Of a stretch of DNA of 5,424 nt, positions 1 to 5,340 are shown piece after piece. The DNA is taken from the NCBI GenBank assembly GCA_958346165.1, contig CATVQO010000112.1:1-5424 (forward strand). Direction: 5' to 3'. Both the position numbers and the translations under genes were made by a program. The notes below the pieces were generated by a model. It was given only the letters and a program-made list of their open reading frames with translations, was not told the origin of the DNA and ran no database searches. This DNA is from an uncultured Collinsella sp. (GTDB lineage Bacteria > Actinomycetota > Coriobacteriia > Coriobacteriales > Coriobacteriaceae). How positions within the stretch are numbered: position 1 is the stretch's first letter; each line of letters begins with the position of its first letter.

Positions 1-11
1 GGGGGCCAGTG

Positions 12-335
12 ATGTCATCGACTCAAAAAAGAGCCATCCTGCAGGTGCGCATTCGCGAGGAAGACAAGCAGCATGCCGAGCATCTCTACGACGCCATGGG
101 CACATCGCTTGCCGAGGCCGTTCGCCTTTTTGTCGCGCAGAGCATTTTGATGCGCAAGCTTCCCTTTCAGCCGGTCGCCGTGCGCTCAAAGGACGGCACC
201 GCCGCCTATGGATCGCTCAAAGCATATGGAGACCCCAATCGCCGCTCCGAGGAGCGCAATGCCTGGATTGAGTACCTTGCTACAGAAAGCGACGATTCGA
301 TTTTGGGTCCCGAGGAAGTAGATATCCATGAGTAG
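12..335 (+). CDS. RelB/DinJ-family antitoxin of a type II toxin-antitoxin pair
   Basis: This 107-residue protein fits the RelB/DinJ antitoxin family. Its N-terminal half has the ribbon-helix-helix layout: a beta strand QVRIRE (11-16), a helix with D18-K19, then G30-T-S-L-A-E-A-V-R-L-F (30-40) as the second helix. After this comes the family's L-P-F signature (50-52). Such proteins dimerise, bind their own operator and neutralise the partner toxin through the C-terminal part, here the acidic, probably flexible residues 53-107. I chose the ATG at 12 over the in-frame GTG at 9 because GGGGG at 1-5 is then spaced 6 nt away. The window begins just upstream, so the promoter and operator are not visible. 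The stop overlaps the downstream PIN gene by 8 nt, which indicates translational coupling. Family assignment is firm; the partner type is unusual for it. Confidence 0.88.
   Translation: MSSTQKRAILQVRIREEDKQHAEHLYDAMGTSLAEAVRLFVAQSILMRKLPFQPVAVRSKDGTAAYGSLKAYGDPNRRSEERNAWIEYLATESDDSILGPEEVDIHE
312..318 (+). promoter_or_regulatory. Ribosome binding site for the PIN toxin inside the antitoxin gene
   Basis: GAGGAAG lies 9 nt before the ATG at 328 and within the last codons of the antitoxin. It supports the toxin start and means the toxin is translated from the same mRNA, coupled to the end of antitoxin translation. Confidence 0.6.
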
Positions 336-804
336 CACCATCATCGACGAGACCGTCATCCTACGCTACCTGCTCGACGACGACGAAGTTCTGTCACCGC
401 GCGCCTCCAAGGTCATCGCCACACGCACTGCTCGCGTCTACCCCGAAATCATCACGCGCGTCGTGGTTACGCTGCGCGACGTCTATAAGGTTCCCCGCGT
501 TGAAATTGCCGCGGCCTTGAAAAGGCTGCTCGATGACGTCATGGTCGACGAGCCCACCGTTGTCGCCCTTGCCGTCAAACTCTTTGGCAAGACCCATATG
601 GACTTTACCGACTGCCTCCTCGCGGCCCGAACCGCCATCTACAACGATGATGTCGTGAGCTTTGGCAAGCCCATCATCCAAGGCATGATCGACTACCGCC
701 GCCAGCGCCAAACCGCCGCCGACGCCCGCGACCGCGCCGCCGAAGCCCGCAGCCGAAGCACCGACTCCACCATCGACAAGCTCCGTCACCGCCCCCGCAG
801 CTAA
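328..804 (+). CDS. PIN-domain (VapC-like) toxin, with apparently altered active site
   Basis: This 158-residue protein looks like a PIN-domain ribonuclease, the toxin class typified by VapC, which cleaves RNA using Mg2+ held by three or four acidic residues. Seen: an N-terminal strand IIDETVILRYLL (5-16) supplying D7; a helix TRVVVTLRDVYKVPR (43-57) matching the usual 'xAExVYVLxxVYKVPR' segment; DFTDCLLAA (92-100) supplying D92 and D95; and VVSFGK (109-114), where PIN proteins usually read 'TFDK'. By eye, the conserved Glu of the second motif is R44 and the final Asp is G113, so the metal site may be incomplete; E40 is nearby and could compensate. Residues 124-158 form an Arg/Ala-rich low-complexity tail beyond the normal domain length. 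The gene overlaps its antitoxin by 8 nt (ATGAGTAG) and its stop lies directly against the inverted repeat that follows. It could be an active toxin with variant residues or a decayed one. Confidence 0.78.
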   Translation: MSSTIIDETVILRYLLDDDEVLSPRASKVIATRTARVYPEIITRVVVTLRDVYKVPRVEIAAALKRLLDDVMVDEPTVVALAVKLFGKTHMDFTDCLLAARTAIYNDDVVSFGKPIIQGMIDYRRQRQTAADARDRAAEARSRSTDSTIDKLRHRPRS

Positions 805-808
805 CCCC

Positions 809-888
809 ATCCCCTCCTAAGTTGCGGTGAAATACGGACTGTTTTTGCTGGTCAAACCGCAAAACAGTCCGTATTTCACCGCAACTTA
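809..888. repeat. Left long palindrome (28-bp perfect arms) and terminal inverted repeat
   Basis: Positions 818-845 and 861-888 are perfect 28-nt inverted arms around a 15-nt loop. The loop can fold further (GC, GGT-CAA-ACC, GC), giving a nearly continuous hairpin. The 20-nt core GTTGCGGTGAAATACGGACT is at 821-840 and its complement at 866-885. The left arm plus the ATCCCCTCC ahead of it recurs inverted at 2142-2179. The hairpin lies between the convergent PIN toxin and DUF559-type genes, so it could end transcription from either side, but neither side has a proper T tract. Confidence 0.9.
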
Positions 889-914
889 TTGAAGGTTGAC
901 CGCGAACGATTTCG

Positions 915-1937
915 CTATCGGGAGTCGACGTAGGGTTTTGTTGTCGGAATGCCGTAGCCGCGCATCATGGCACCGAACGATTCCACGTCGTAGGTGTCCG
1001 AGAGTTTGAAATGAATGACATTGTGGCCCATGGCGCGAAGGTTCGCGTCGCGCATGAGGGCCGCTCGATACGTTTTTGCCGCCGCCCGCTCTGGATCATT
1101 TTGAGCCTCGTCTTCAAACTTGCCTAGCCCATGCAGCTCTGCCAGCGTCCATGAGCCGTCTGGCATCTGCCAGCCATAATCTGCTAGATAATAGCCAGCG
1201 TTTCCCGGTCGCGTTATCTCAACTTGAAGCTCGGGCGCGGCAACCCCAGCGAGAATCATCGCTGCTCTCGCCTCAGACTCGCCGCCATTGTCTGACCTGC
1301 CGTCCATATACTCAAAAACGTCAAAAGCACGCGCGATGCCATGCAACCCTCGGCAATTTGCCTGCGCGTATGCTCGCAGTTCTTCGCGTTCGACATCGTA
1401 CTCACGGGCCAAGCCATCGACATAGCCCAGCGCATAGCGAAAGGCGCTCGTTCGAGCGATATCAACAACCGTTCGACACGGATCCGTCAGTGTAAACAGA
1501 CCTAGCCGCCACACTTCGCCCGCCCGCCAGCGCTTGTATTCAACGAACTCATACGTATCACGCCTTGTAGACCGTGGCAGCAGTACTTGCACTTTATCCA
1601 GAAGCGTATACGCCGAGCCGATGCCGTAGAGCAGCGCTGCCGTCGATCCGCAAAACACAGCATCCGGTTCAACGACCGCAATAGCGGATGCCAGCTGAAA
1701 GATGCGATCTTCAACCCCAAGATTATTCCAATAGACCGGATCCGCATACACATGGTTGTAAAGACGAAGCATGAGCTCTTCCTGCATAAGCTCGCGCGCA
1801 CGGCGTTCATCCCAAGGATCAATTGTTATAAGCAGCTGTCCATCTTGATGAATTCCAACGGCCGAGAATAGCATTCTTGCATATGACTGCGGAAAATGTT
1901 TGCCTTTATCGAGCATGGCCAACCCCATAACCATCAC
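915..1937 (-). CDS. AbiEi-like/DUF559 protein with Vsr-like endonuclease region
   Basis: This protein of up to 340 residues resembles the actinobacterial AbiEi-like plus DUF559 proteins, often loosely labelled hypothetical or even 'CTP synthase'. Residues 94-120 (AVFCGSTAALLYGIGSAY...) match the AbiEi-type 'SAA.lhGl' segment, and 148-165 (LFTLTDPCRTVVDIARTS) match its 'TsP.RTvlDlAr' segment. The C-terminal part has a Vsr/DUF559 (PD-(D/E)XK-like) pattern: GESEARAAMILAG around E220 and E222, D253, then E267-L-H269-G270 with K273, and a RDANLRAMGHNVIHF motif at 296-310. These residues suggest a metal-dependent DNA nuclease or DNA-binding fold; activity is unproven. The start is uncertain: GTG 1937, ATG 1934 and ATG 1928 lack a good ribosome site, and ATG 1916 has a weak GGGG upstream. 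The frame closes with a TAG shortly upstream, so no longer version exists. I found no convincing promoter. Abortive-infection or regulatory roles are inference from AbiEi relatives; no AbiEii partner is adjacent. Confidence 0.75.
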   Translation of the reverse strand: MMVMGLAMLDKGKHFPQSYARMLFSAVGIHQDGQLLITIDPWDERRARELMQEELMLRLYNHVYADPVYWNNLGVEDRIFQLASAIAVVEPDAVFCGSTAALLYGIGSAYTLLDKVQVLLPRSTRRDTYEFVEYKRWRAGEVWRLGLFTLTDPCRTVVDIARTSAFRYALGYVDGLAREYDVEREELRAYAQANCRGLHGIARAFDVFEYMDGRSDNGGESEARAAMILAGVAAPELQVEITRPGNAGYYLADYGWQMPDGSWTLAELHGLGKFEDEAQNDPERAAAKTYRAALMRDANLRAMGHNVIHFKLSDTYDVESFGAMMRGYGIPTTKPYVDSR

Positions 1938-2101
1938 GGCGGAGAGAATACCATTACGCTATCGCATGCCTCCGTCCGCAGGCCTTGCCAAAAGCTGACC
2001 AAAAACTTGACGCCGCAGGTCAGAGCTTCAAAAAATAATTCCACTCTCGGTAGACGGTCGCTACGACCCTCCCAACGGCATCAAAATCCAACCTTACAAA
2101 T
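1938..2101. other. Noncoding leader region upstream of the DUF559-type gene
   Basis: I see no credible gene in these 164 bases. The region holds small inverted repeats: GGTCG-CTA-CGACC (2056-2068), and an arm pair TGACC/GGTCA with flanking AGC/GCT complementarity in about 1993-2029. There is also an A-rich patch near 2030-2040. They may shape the leader of the minus-strand gene, but no -35/-10 pair stands out on either strand. Confidence 0.4.
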
Positions 2102-2179
2102 AGTTGCGGTGAAATACGGACTACATGGGCCATAAAAGCCGAAAAACAGTCCGTATTTCACCGCAACTTAGGAGGGGAT
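2102..2179. repeat. Right long palindrome (21-bp arms) and terminal inverted repeat
   Basis: Positions 2102-2122 and 2148-2168 are inverted arms around a 25-nt loop. The arms carry the same 20-nt core as the left palindrome (2103-2122, and its complement at 2148-2167), so the window holds four copies in all. The outer side 2142-2179 is the exact reverse complement of 809-846, while the loop differs from the left one. Only the outer half and the inner core are therefore shared. It lies upstream of the DUF559-type gene and beyond the tRNA terminator, a place where no convergent-gene terminator is needed. Confidence 0.9.
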
Positions 2180-2201
2180 GTGGGGTCCCCGGCATGTATA
2201 T

Positions 2202-2234
2202 GAAAACAGCTCTGGTCCCAAAAGGAGCCAGAGC
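2202..2234 (-). terminator. Intrinsic terminator of the tRNA operon
   Basis: On the minus strand, GCTCTGG (2234-2228) pairs with CCAGAGC (2215-2209). An inner TCC/GGA pairing with one bulged base extends the stem, and a TTTTG loop closes it. TGTTTTC (2208-2202) follows. It starts 16 nt after the 3' end of the tRNA-Gly gene, as expected for a factor-independent terminator. Confidence 0.8.
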
Positions 2235-2249
2235 CGTTCGTCTATCTTA

Positions 2250-2323
2250 TGGAGCGGGCGACGGGAATCGAACCCGCGTCATCAGCTTGGAAGGCTGGGG
2301 TTCTACCATTGAACTACGCCCGC
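2250..2323 (-). tRNA. tRNA-Gly(TCC)
   Basis: The minus strand reads as a complete tRNA. The acceptor 5' strand is GCGGGCG (2323-2317), and the D arm has GTTCAATGGTAGAAC. The anticodon loop CTTCCAA gives anticodon TCC (2291-2289). The T arm contains GGTTCGATTCC, and the acceptor closes with CGCCCGC. Discriminator T and an encoded CCA (2252-2250) complete it. It decodes GGA and probably GGG. It is the second gene of a two-tRNA transcript, 6 nt after tRNA-Pro. Confidence 0.97.
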
Positions 2324-2329
2324 AAGATA

Positions 2330-2406
2330 TGGTCGGGACGACAGGATTTGAACCTGCGACATCCTGCTCCCAAAGCAGGCGCGCTACCAAACTGCGCCAC
2401 GTCCCG
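2330..2406 (-). tRNA. tRNA-Pro(TGG)
   Basis: The minus strand folds as a full tRNA: CGGGACG acceptor start (2406-2400), D arm with GCGCAGTTTGGTAGCGC, and anticodon arm CTGCT-TTGGG-AGCAG with anticodon TGG (2372-2370). The T arm has GGTTCAAATCC, followed by CGTCCCG, discriminator A and encoded CCA (2332-2330). It reads CCA and, by wobble, other proline codons. It is the first gene after the promoter at 2458-2486. Confidence 0.97.
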
Positions 2407-2457
2407 AAGGTGTTGAGCAGCTAAGGTCTAAACCTTGCGTGTCCCAAAGCGAAGGAA

Positions 2458-2486
2458 ATTATAGGGGAGACTCCCCGCCTGTGCAA
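2458..2486 (-). promoter_or_regulatory. Promoter of the tRNA-Pro/tRNA-Gly operon
   Basis: On the minus strand TTGCAC (-35, 2486-2481) is followed by exactly 17 bases and then a perfect TATAAT (-10, 2463-2458). Transcription would start near 2451, about 45 nt before tRNA-Pro. The spacer includes the near-perfect palindrome GGGGAG-A-CTCCCC (2464-2476). The -35 element begins only 11 nt past the brnQ stop codon. Confidence 0.85.
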
Positions 2487-2497
2487 GCGCAGAAACC

Positions 2498-3856
2498 CTA
2501 GCTCCTCGAATGTGCGACAAAACGACTATGGAGCAGACCGATCACAAAGGCAACCACGGCAACCGGCGCCCACGCGGCACCGATATCTGCCAGTGGCAGC
2601 GCATCAAACGGTAGCCACGCGCCCGCAAAGAACGCGTCGCGAACCGAGGTGATCACGCTCTGCACCGCGACAACGCCGCCGACCCAGACCCATACCTGCG
2701 AATGCGCGTCGCAAAAGCCGTGCACCAGGCCCATAAGTACCAGCACGATGGCAACGGGATACAGGGCATTGAGCATAGGCACCGAGAACATGAGGATCAC
2801 GTCGAGACCCACGTTGGAGAGCACGCACGAAAACGCTGCGAACACAAAGGCGAGAATCGCGAAGGGTCGGCGCATGGCCTCCTCGGAAGCCTCCGCTCCC
2901 CCTTCGACCACATACGTCTCGCAGAAGTAGCGTGAGCAGCAGCTGATAAGGCCGATGCACACGTTCATGCAAGCGAGGAAGAAAATCGCAAAGACGACAA
3001 CCGTGCCAGCAAGACCAAAGTGCATAGAGGCAGAACGCGCAAGAATCGCGGCGCCGTTGGTGGCATCGGGCATAACCGTGCCGAGTTGCATTCCGGCAAG
3101 CGCCAGGCCGCAGTAGATGATGGCCATGAGCGCGCCGGCGATCACACCGGAACGCGAAATCTCGAAGGCCACGCGCTTGTCGTCGGTAACGCCCAGCTCG
3201 TGAATGGTCTCGGCGATGATAATGCCAAAGGCGAGCGACGCAAGCAGATCCATGGTCTGATAACCGGTCAAAAAGCCCTGCACGGTAGCACCGGCATTGT
3301 AGGGAGTCTGCGGCGCGGCAGCCGGTCCCAGCGGCGAGATCACGGCAGCACCCACGACCAGCACGATGAGCGCAATGAGCGCGGGGCCCGTAATGCGCCC
3401 GAGCACGCGCGTGATAACGCCCGGACGCAGCGTGAGCGCAAACGCGACGACAAAGAAGCCAACGGCAAACACCAGGCGAGCCGTGCCGAGCGAAACGCCC
3501 TCGGGCAGTAGCGGCACCAGCATCTCGAAGGCCGTAGAGCTTGTGCGCGGAATGGCCAGGCACGGGCCGATGGCCAAATACACCGCCGCAACGAAGAATT
3601 CGCCAAACTTAGGATGCACGCGCCCAGCCAGCTCGCGGGCCGTGCCGGCGAGCGCGACGGCGATAAATCCCATAACAGGCAGACCGATAGCGGCAATCAA
3701 AAAGCCGATCATGGCAAGCGGCGTGGCCGTGCCGGCCTGAAGTGCCAGCAATGGCGGAATGATGAGGTTACCGGCGCCAAAGAGCATCGAGAACAGCGCA
3801 ATGCCGACGGTAACGACATGGTCGGAGCGCAGACCGCGCGGTGCGGATGAGGCCAT
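2498..3856 (-). CDS. brnQ: Branched-chain amino acid transport system II carrier protein (BrnQ)
   Basis: This 452-residue membrane protein belongs to the BrnQ family of cation-coupled leucine/isoleucine/valine carriers, normally about 12 membrane helices and 430-460 residues, so it is full length. Family signatures are clear: LFSMLFGAGNLIIPP (21-35), GPCLAIPRTSSTAFE (97-111), LRPGVITRVLGRITGP (143-158), GYQTMDLLASLAFG (from 198), and downstream LACMNVCIGLISCCSRYF and FSCVLSNVGLDVI...YPVAIVLVLM. Hydrophobic stretches run throughout, so it is a cytoplasmic-membrane protein. The start is the ATG at 3856, with AAAGGTG about 6 nt upstream; a 19-residue extension to a TTG at 3913 would run through a terminator hairpin and is rejected. 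The gene is separated from the upstream desulfurase by a terminator and probably has its own promoter. Substrate specificity among branched-chain amino acids cannot be read from the sequence. Confidence 0.93.
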   Translation of the reverse strand: MASSAPRGLRSDHVVTVGIALFSMLFGAGNLIIPPLLALQAGTATPLAMIGFLIAAIGLPVMGFIAVALAGTARELAGRVHPKFGEFFVAAVYLAIGPCLAIPRTSSTAFEMLVPLLPEGVSLGTARLVFAVGFFVVAFALTLRPGVITRVLGRITGPALIALIVLVVGAAVISPLGPAAAPQTPYNAGATVQGFLTGYQTMDLLASLAFGIIIAETIHELGVTDDKRVAFEISRSGVIAGALMAIIYCGLALAGMQLGTVMPDATNGAAILARSASMHFGLAGTVVVFAIFFLACMNVCIGLISCCSRYFCETYVVEGGAEASEEAMRRPFAILAFVFAAFSCVLSNVGLDVILMFSVPMLNALYPVAIVLVLMGLVHGFCDAHSQVWVWVGGVVAVQSVITSVRDAFFAGAWLPFDALPLADIGAAWAPVAVVAFVIGLLHSRFVAHSRS

Positions 3857-3875
3857 AGGCACACCTTTCGGGTCG

Positions 3876-3910
3876 AAACAAAAACGGGACGGGCAAAAAC
3901 ACCCATCCCG
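3876..3910 (-). terminator. Intrinsic terminator closing the selenium/sulfur operon
   Basis: On the minus strand CGGGATGGG (3910-3902) pairs with CCCGTCCCG (3893-3885) over 9 bp with one G-U pair and a TGTTTTTG loop. TTTTTGTTT follows. It begins 23 nt after the desulfurase stop and ends only 19 nt before the brnQ start codon, so it also occupies the brnQ leader. Confidence 0.85.
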
Positions 3911-3912
3911 CA

Positions 3913-3918
3913 AGTATA
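3913..3918 (-). promoter_or_regulatory. Possible -10 element for brnQ
   Basis: TATACT on the minus strand differs from TATAAT at one base. Transcription would begin near the A at 3906, inside the 5' arm of the terminator, and give a leader of about 50 nt. No good -35 is found 16-18 nt upstream, so this is tentative. Confidence 0.35.
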
Positions 3919-3933
3919 AACGGTCTAGCAGCT

Positions 3934-5073
3934 TTAGCAGGCTAAATCGCGCAAAGCGTCAATCGCGGTATCGACTTCCTCGTCCGTGTTGAAATACCCA
4001 AACGAGAAGCGAACGACACCCTGGCGCTCGGTCCCGAGCGCGCGGTGCATGAGCGGAGCGCAATGGGCGCCGGGGCGCGTCGCAATCCCCCACCCTTGCA
4101 TGAGCGCGTCCGAGATCTCGGCAGAGTCGATATCACCCACGTTGAGTGAGACGATCGCCGAGCGCACGGGCTGGTCAAACGCACCGTAGAGCTTAATCCC
4201 CGGAATCTCGCGCACGCCAGCGAGAAAGCGATCAGCCAGCGCTCGCTCATGCGCCGCGATCGCCTCGACCCCGCCTTGCGCCTCGATAAAGTCGAGGCCG
4301 GCAGAAAGGCCCGCGATGCCGTGGCCGTTGAGCGTGCCCGCCTCAAGACGCGTGGGCCACTCAAGCGGCTGCAGCGCATCGAAGCTGTGCACGCCCGTGC
4401 CGCCCATGGCCCACGGCCACACGTCAATGCCCTCCGCCACGGCCAGCCCGCCGGTCCCCTGCGGACCCATGAGTCCCTTGTGGCCAGTAAAGCACACCAC
4501 GTCGAGTCCCATGGCCTGCATATCGATATGCGCCGTGCCGGCAGACTGCGAGGCATCGACGATCACCAGCGCGCCGGCCGCATGGGCCATGGCGGCCACG
4601 CGCGCAATGTCGACCTCATTGCCGGTCACATTGGAGGCGTGCGTCACCACTACGGCACGCGTGTCAGGCGTCACCAGCCGCTCGAGCTCGTCGTAGTTGA
4701 GCGCGCCGCTCGCATCGCAGCCCGCATGCTCAACGGTCACGCCCCGCTCTACCGCCAGGCGGTTAAGCGGACGTAGCACGGAGTTGTGCTCGAGCACCGT
4801 CGTGACCACACGGTCGCCGGGGCACACCACCCCGTTGATGGCGGTGTTGAGCGCCGCGGTTGAGTTGGGCGTAAAGCACACATGGTCCGCCCTCGGACAA
4901 CCTAAAAGGCGCGCGAGCTTGGCACGGCAACCGTGAATCGTACGAGCGGCATCGAGGGCGCCCGACGTGGCGCCGCGCCCGGCATTGCCGAGCGAGCACA
5001 TCGCCTGCGTCACGGCATCGATGACCGTCTGCGGCTTGTGCATGGTCGTCGCCGCGTTATCCAGGTAGATCAT
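3934..5073 (-). CDS. NifS-like cysteine desulfurase family protein (class V aminotransferase, EF2568 type)
   Basis: This 379-residue PLP enzyme belongs to the class V aminotransferase/cysteine desulfurase family. It would remove S from cysteine, or Se from selenocysteine, as an enzyme-bound persulfide or selenide. Seen: N-terminal YLDNAATT (3-10), typical of NifS-like enzymes; EHNS with H96; D173 and Q176 in VDASQSAGT; the PLP lysine K199 in TGHKGLMGPQGTGG; R-P-G-A-H-C with the candidate catalytic C338; and VRFSFGYFNT (354-363). Size and motifs are intact. The start at 5073 (MIYLDN) has GGGAGG 7 nt upstream; a GTG five codons earlier would use that ribosome site as coding sequence. The start overlaps the DUF3343 stop as ATGA, so translation is coupled. 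Neighbours YedF and DUF3343 favour a selenium-linked role over general Fe-S assembly, but this is context inference. The protein ends in a cysteine (C379). Confidence 0.9.
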   Translation of the reverse strand: MIYLDNAATTMHKPQTVIDAVTQAMCSLGNAGRGATSGALDAARTIHGCRAKLARLLGCPRADHVCFTPNSTAALNTAINGVVCPGDRVVTTVLEHNSVLRPLNRLAVERGVTVEHAGCDASGALNYDELERLVTPDTRAVVVTHASNVTGNEVDIARVAAMAHAAGALVIVDASQSAGTAHIDMQAMGLDVVCFTGHKGLMGPQGTGGLAVAEGIDVWPWAMGGTGVHSFDALQPLEWPTRLEAGTLNGHGIAGLSAGLDFIEAQGGVEAIAAHERALADRFLAGVREIPGIKLYGAFDQPVRSAIVSLNVGDIDSAEISDALMQGWGIATRPGAHCAPLMHRALGTERQGVVRFSFGYFNTDEEVDTAIDALRDLAC

Positions 5074-5321
5074 CGCACGACCTCCCACATATCAATCACG
5101 GTATAGCCCTCGGTGGGAACGCCCGCCGCGGCAAGCTCGCTGCGCAGCAGCTCCTCATCGGCAGGCAACGCCTTCCACGCCAGACCGCAGCCGGCAGCGA
5201 CCTCCCCGGGCACGGGAATCGTTCGCCCGGGAAGGCCGCGCTCGATGCACAGGGACTCGCAGCCCATGGCGGCCGCCGTGGTGGGAAACGTGATGACAAG
5301 CGCCGGGCGCTTCTCCCTCAT
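5070..5321 (-). CDS. DUF3343 family putative Se/S carrier-like protein
   Basis: This 83-residue protein matches DUF3343 (the Se/S carrier-like family). It opens ALVITFPTTAAAMGCE (7-22), the usual 'fpstthAlraE' region, and contains IPVPGEVAAGCGLAW (35-49) with the conserved C45-G46 pair, the likely chalcogen-binding site. Members are small cytosolic proteins often encoded beside YedF and NifS-like enzymes in organisms that use selenium; biochemical function is poorly established. I chose the ATG at 5321 because GGAG lies 5 nt upstream and the length is typical; an earlier in-frame start at 5357 would overlap the yedF end. The gene lies 19 nt after yedF and overlaps the desulfurase by 4 nt, so the three form one operon. 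Confidence 0.85.
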   Translation of the reverse strand: MREKRPALVITFPTTAAAMGCESLCIERGLPGRTIPVPGEVAAGCGLAWKALPADEELLRSELAAAGVPTEGYTVIDMWEVVR

Positions 5322-5340
5322 GGCAACTCCAACCAATACG

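Larger units (their letters stand above)
805..2185. mobile_element. Candidate cassette bounded by 38-bp inverted repeats carrying one nuclease-like gene
   Basis: Positions 809-846 and 2142-2179 are exact reverse complements over 38 nt. Similarity continues outward through a CCCC/GGGG run after a 2-nt gap, giving outer limits near 805 and 2185. The inside holds one minus-strand gene (915-1937) whose base composition looks less GC-rich by eye than the flanking brnQ and desulfurase genes, consistent with separate ancestry. I see no transposase, integrase or obvious target-site duplication (left flank ...CAGCTAA, right flank TCCCCGG...). The unit could be a non-autonomous element mobilised in trans, or simply two copies of a dispersed intergenic palindrome that happen to flank the gene. 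It sits between the toxin-antitoxin pair and the tRNA operon. Confidence 0.4.

Noticed and set aside
394..810. Long minus-strand open frame opposite the PIN gene
   Set aside because: It is the shadow of a GC-rich coding gene: glycine/alanine-rich, no domain, no ribosome site, and it overlaps a well-supported gene.
809..2179. The repeats as a CRISPR array
   Set aside because: The four core copies are paired as inverted arms and the two pairs lie over 1.2 kb apart with a gene between; there are no regular spacers.
805..2185. A complete insertion sequence
   Set aside because: The enclosed protein shows no DDE, HUH or recombinase motifs, and I see no target-site duplication; it is listed only as a candidate cassette.
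2250..2406. tRNA genes as an integration (att) site for the neighbouring cassette
   Set aside because: I found no repeated copy of either tRNA 3' end within the window and no integrase; the tRNA terminator lies intact between tRNA-Gly and the repeat.
2125..2424. Plus-strand open frame over the tRNA genes
   Set aside because: It runs through the right palindrome and both tRNA genes in antisense; phrases such as GDGNRTR and GTTGFEPATS are the familiar mistranslation of complementary tRNA sequence.
3020..3511. Plus-strand open frame opposite brnQ
   Set aside because: The translation is Arg/His/Gly-rich with no recognisable fold and lies wholly antisense to a clear membrane carrier.
3857..3933. 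T-box or other riboswitch ahead of brnQ
   Set aside because: The space is under 80 nt, is filled by a simple terminator, and lacks any T-box signature.
4249..4776. Plus-strand open frame opposite the desulfurase
   Set aside because: It is an antisense artefact of high-GC codon use; the minus strand carries intact PLP-enzyme motifs.
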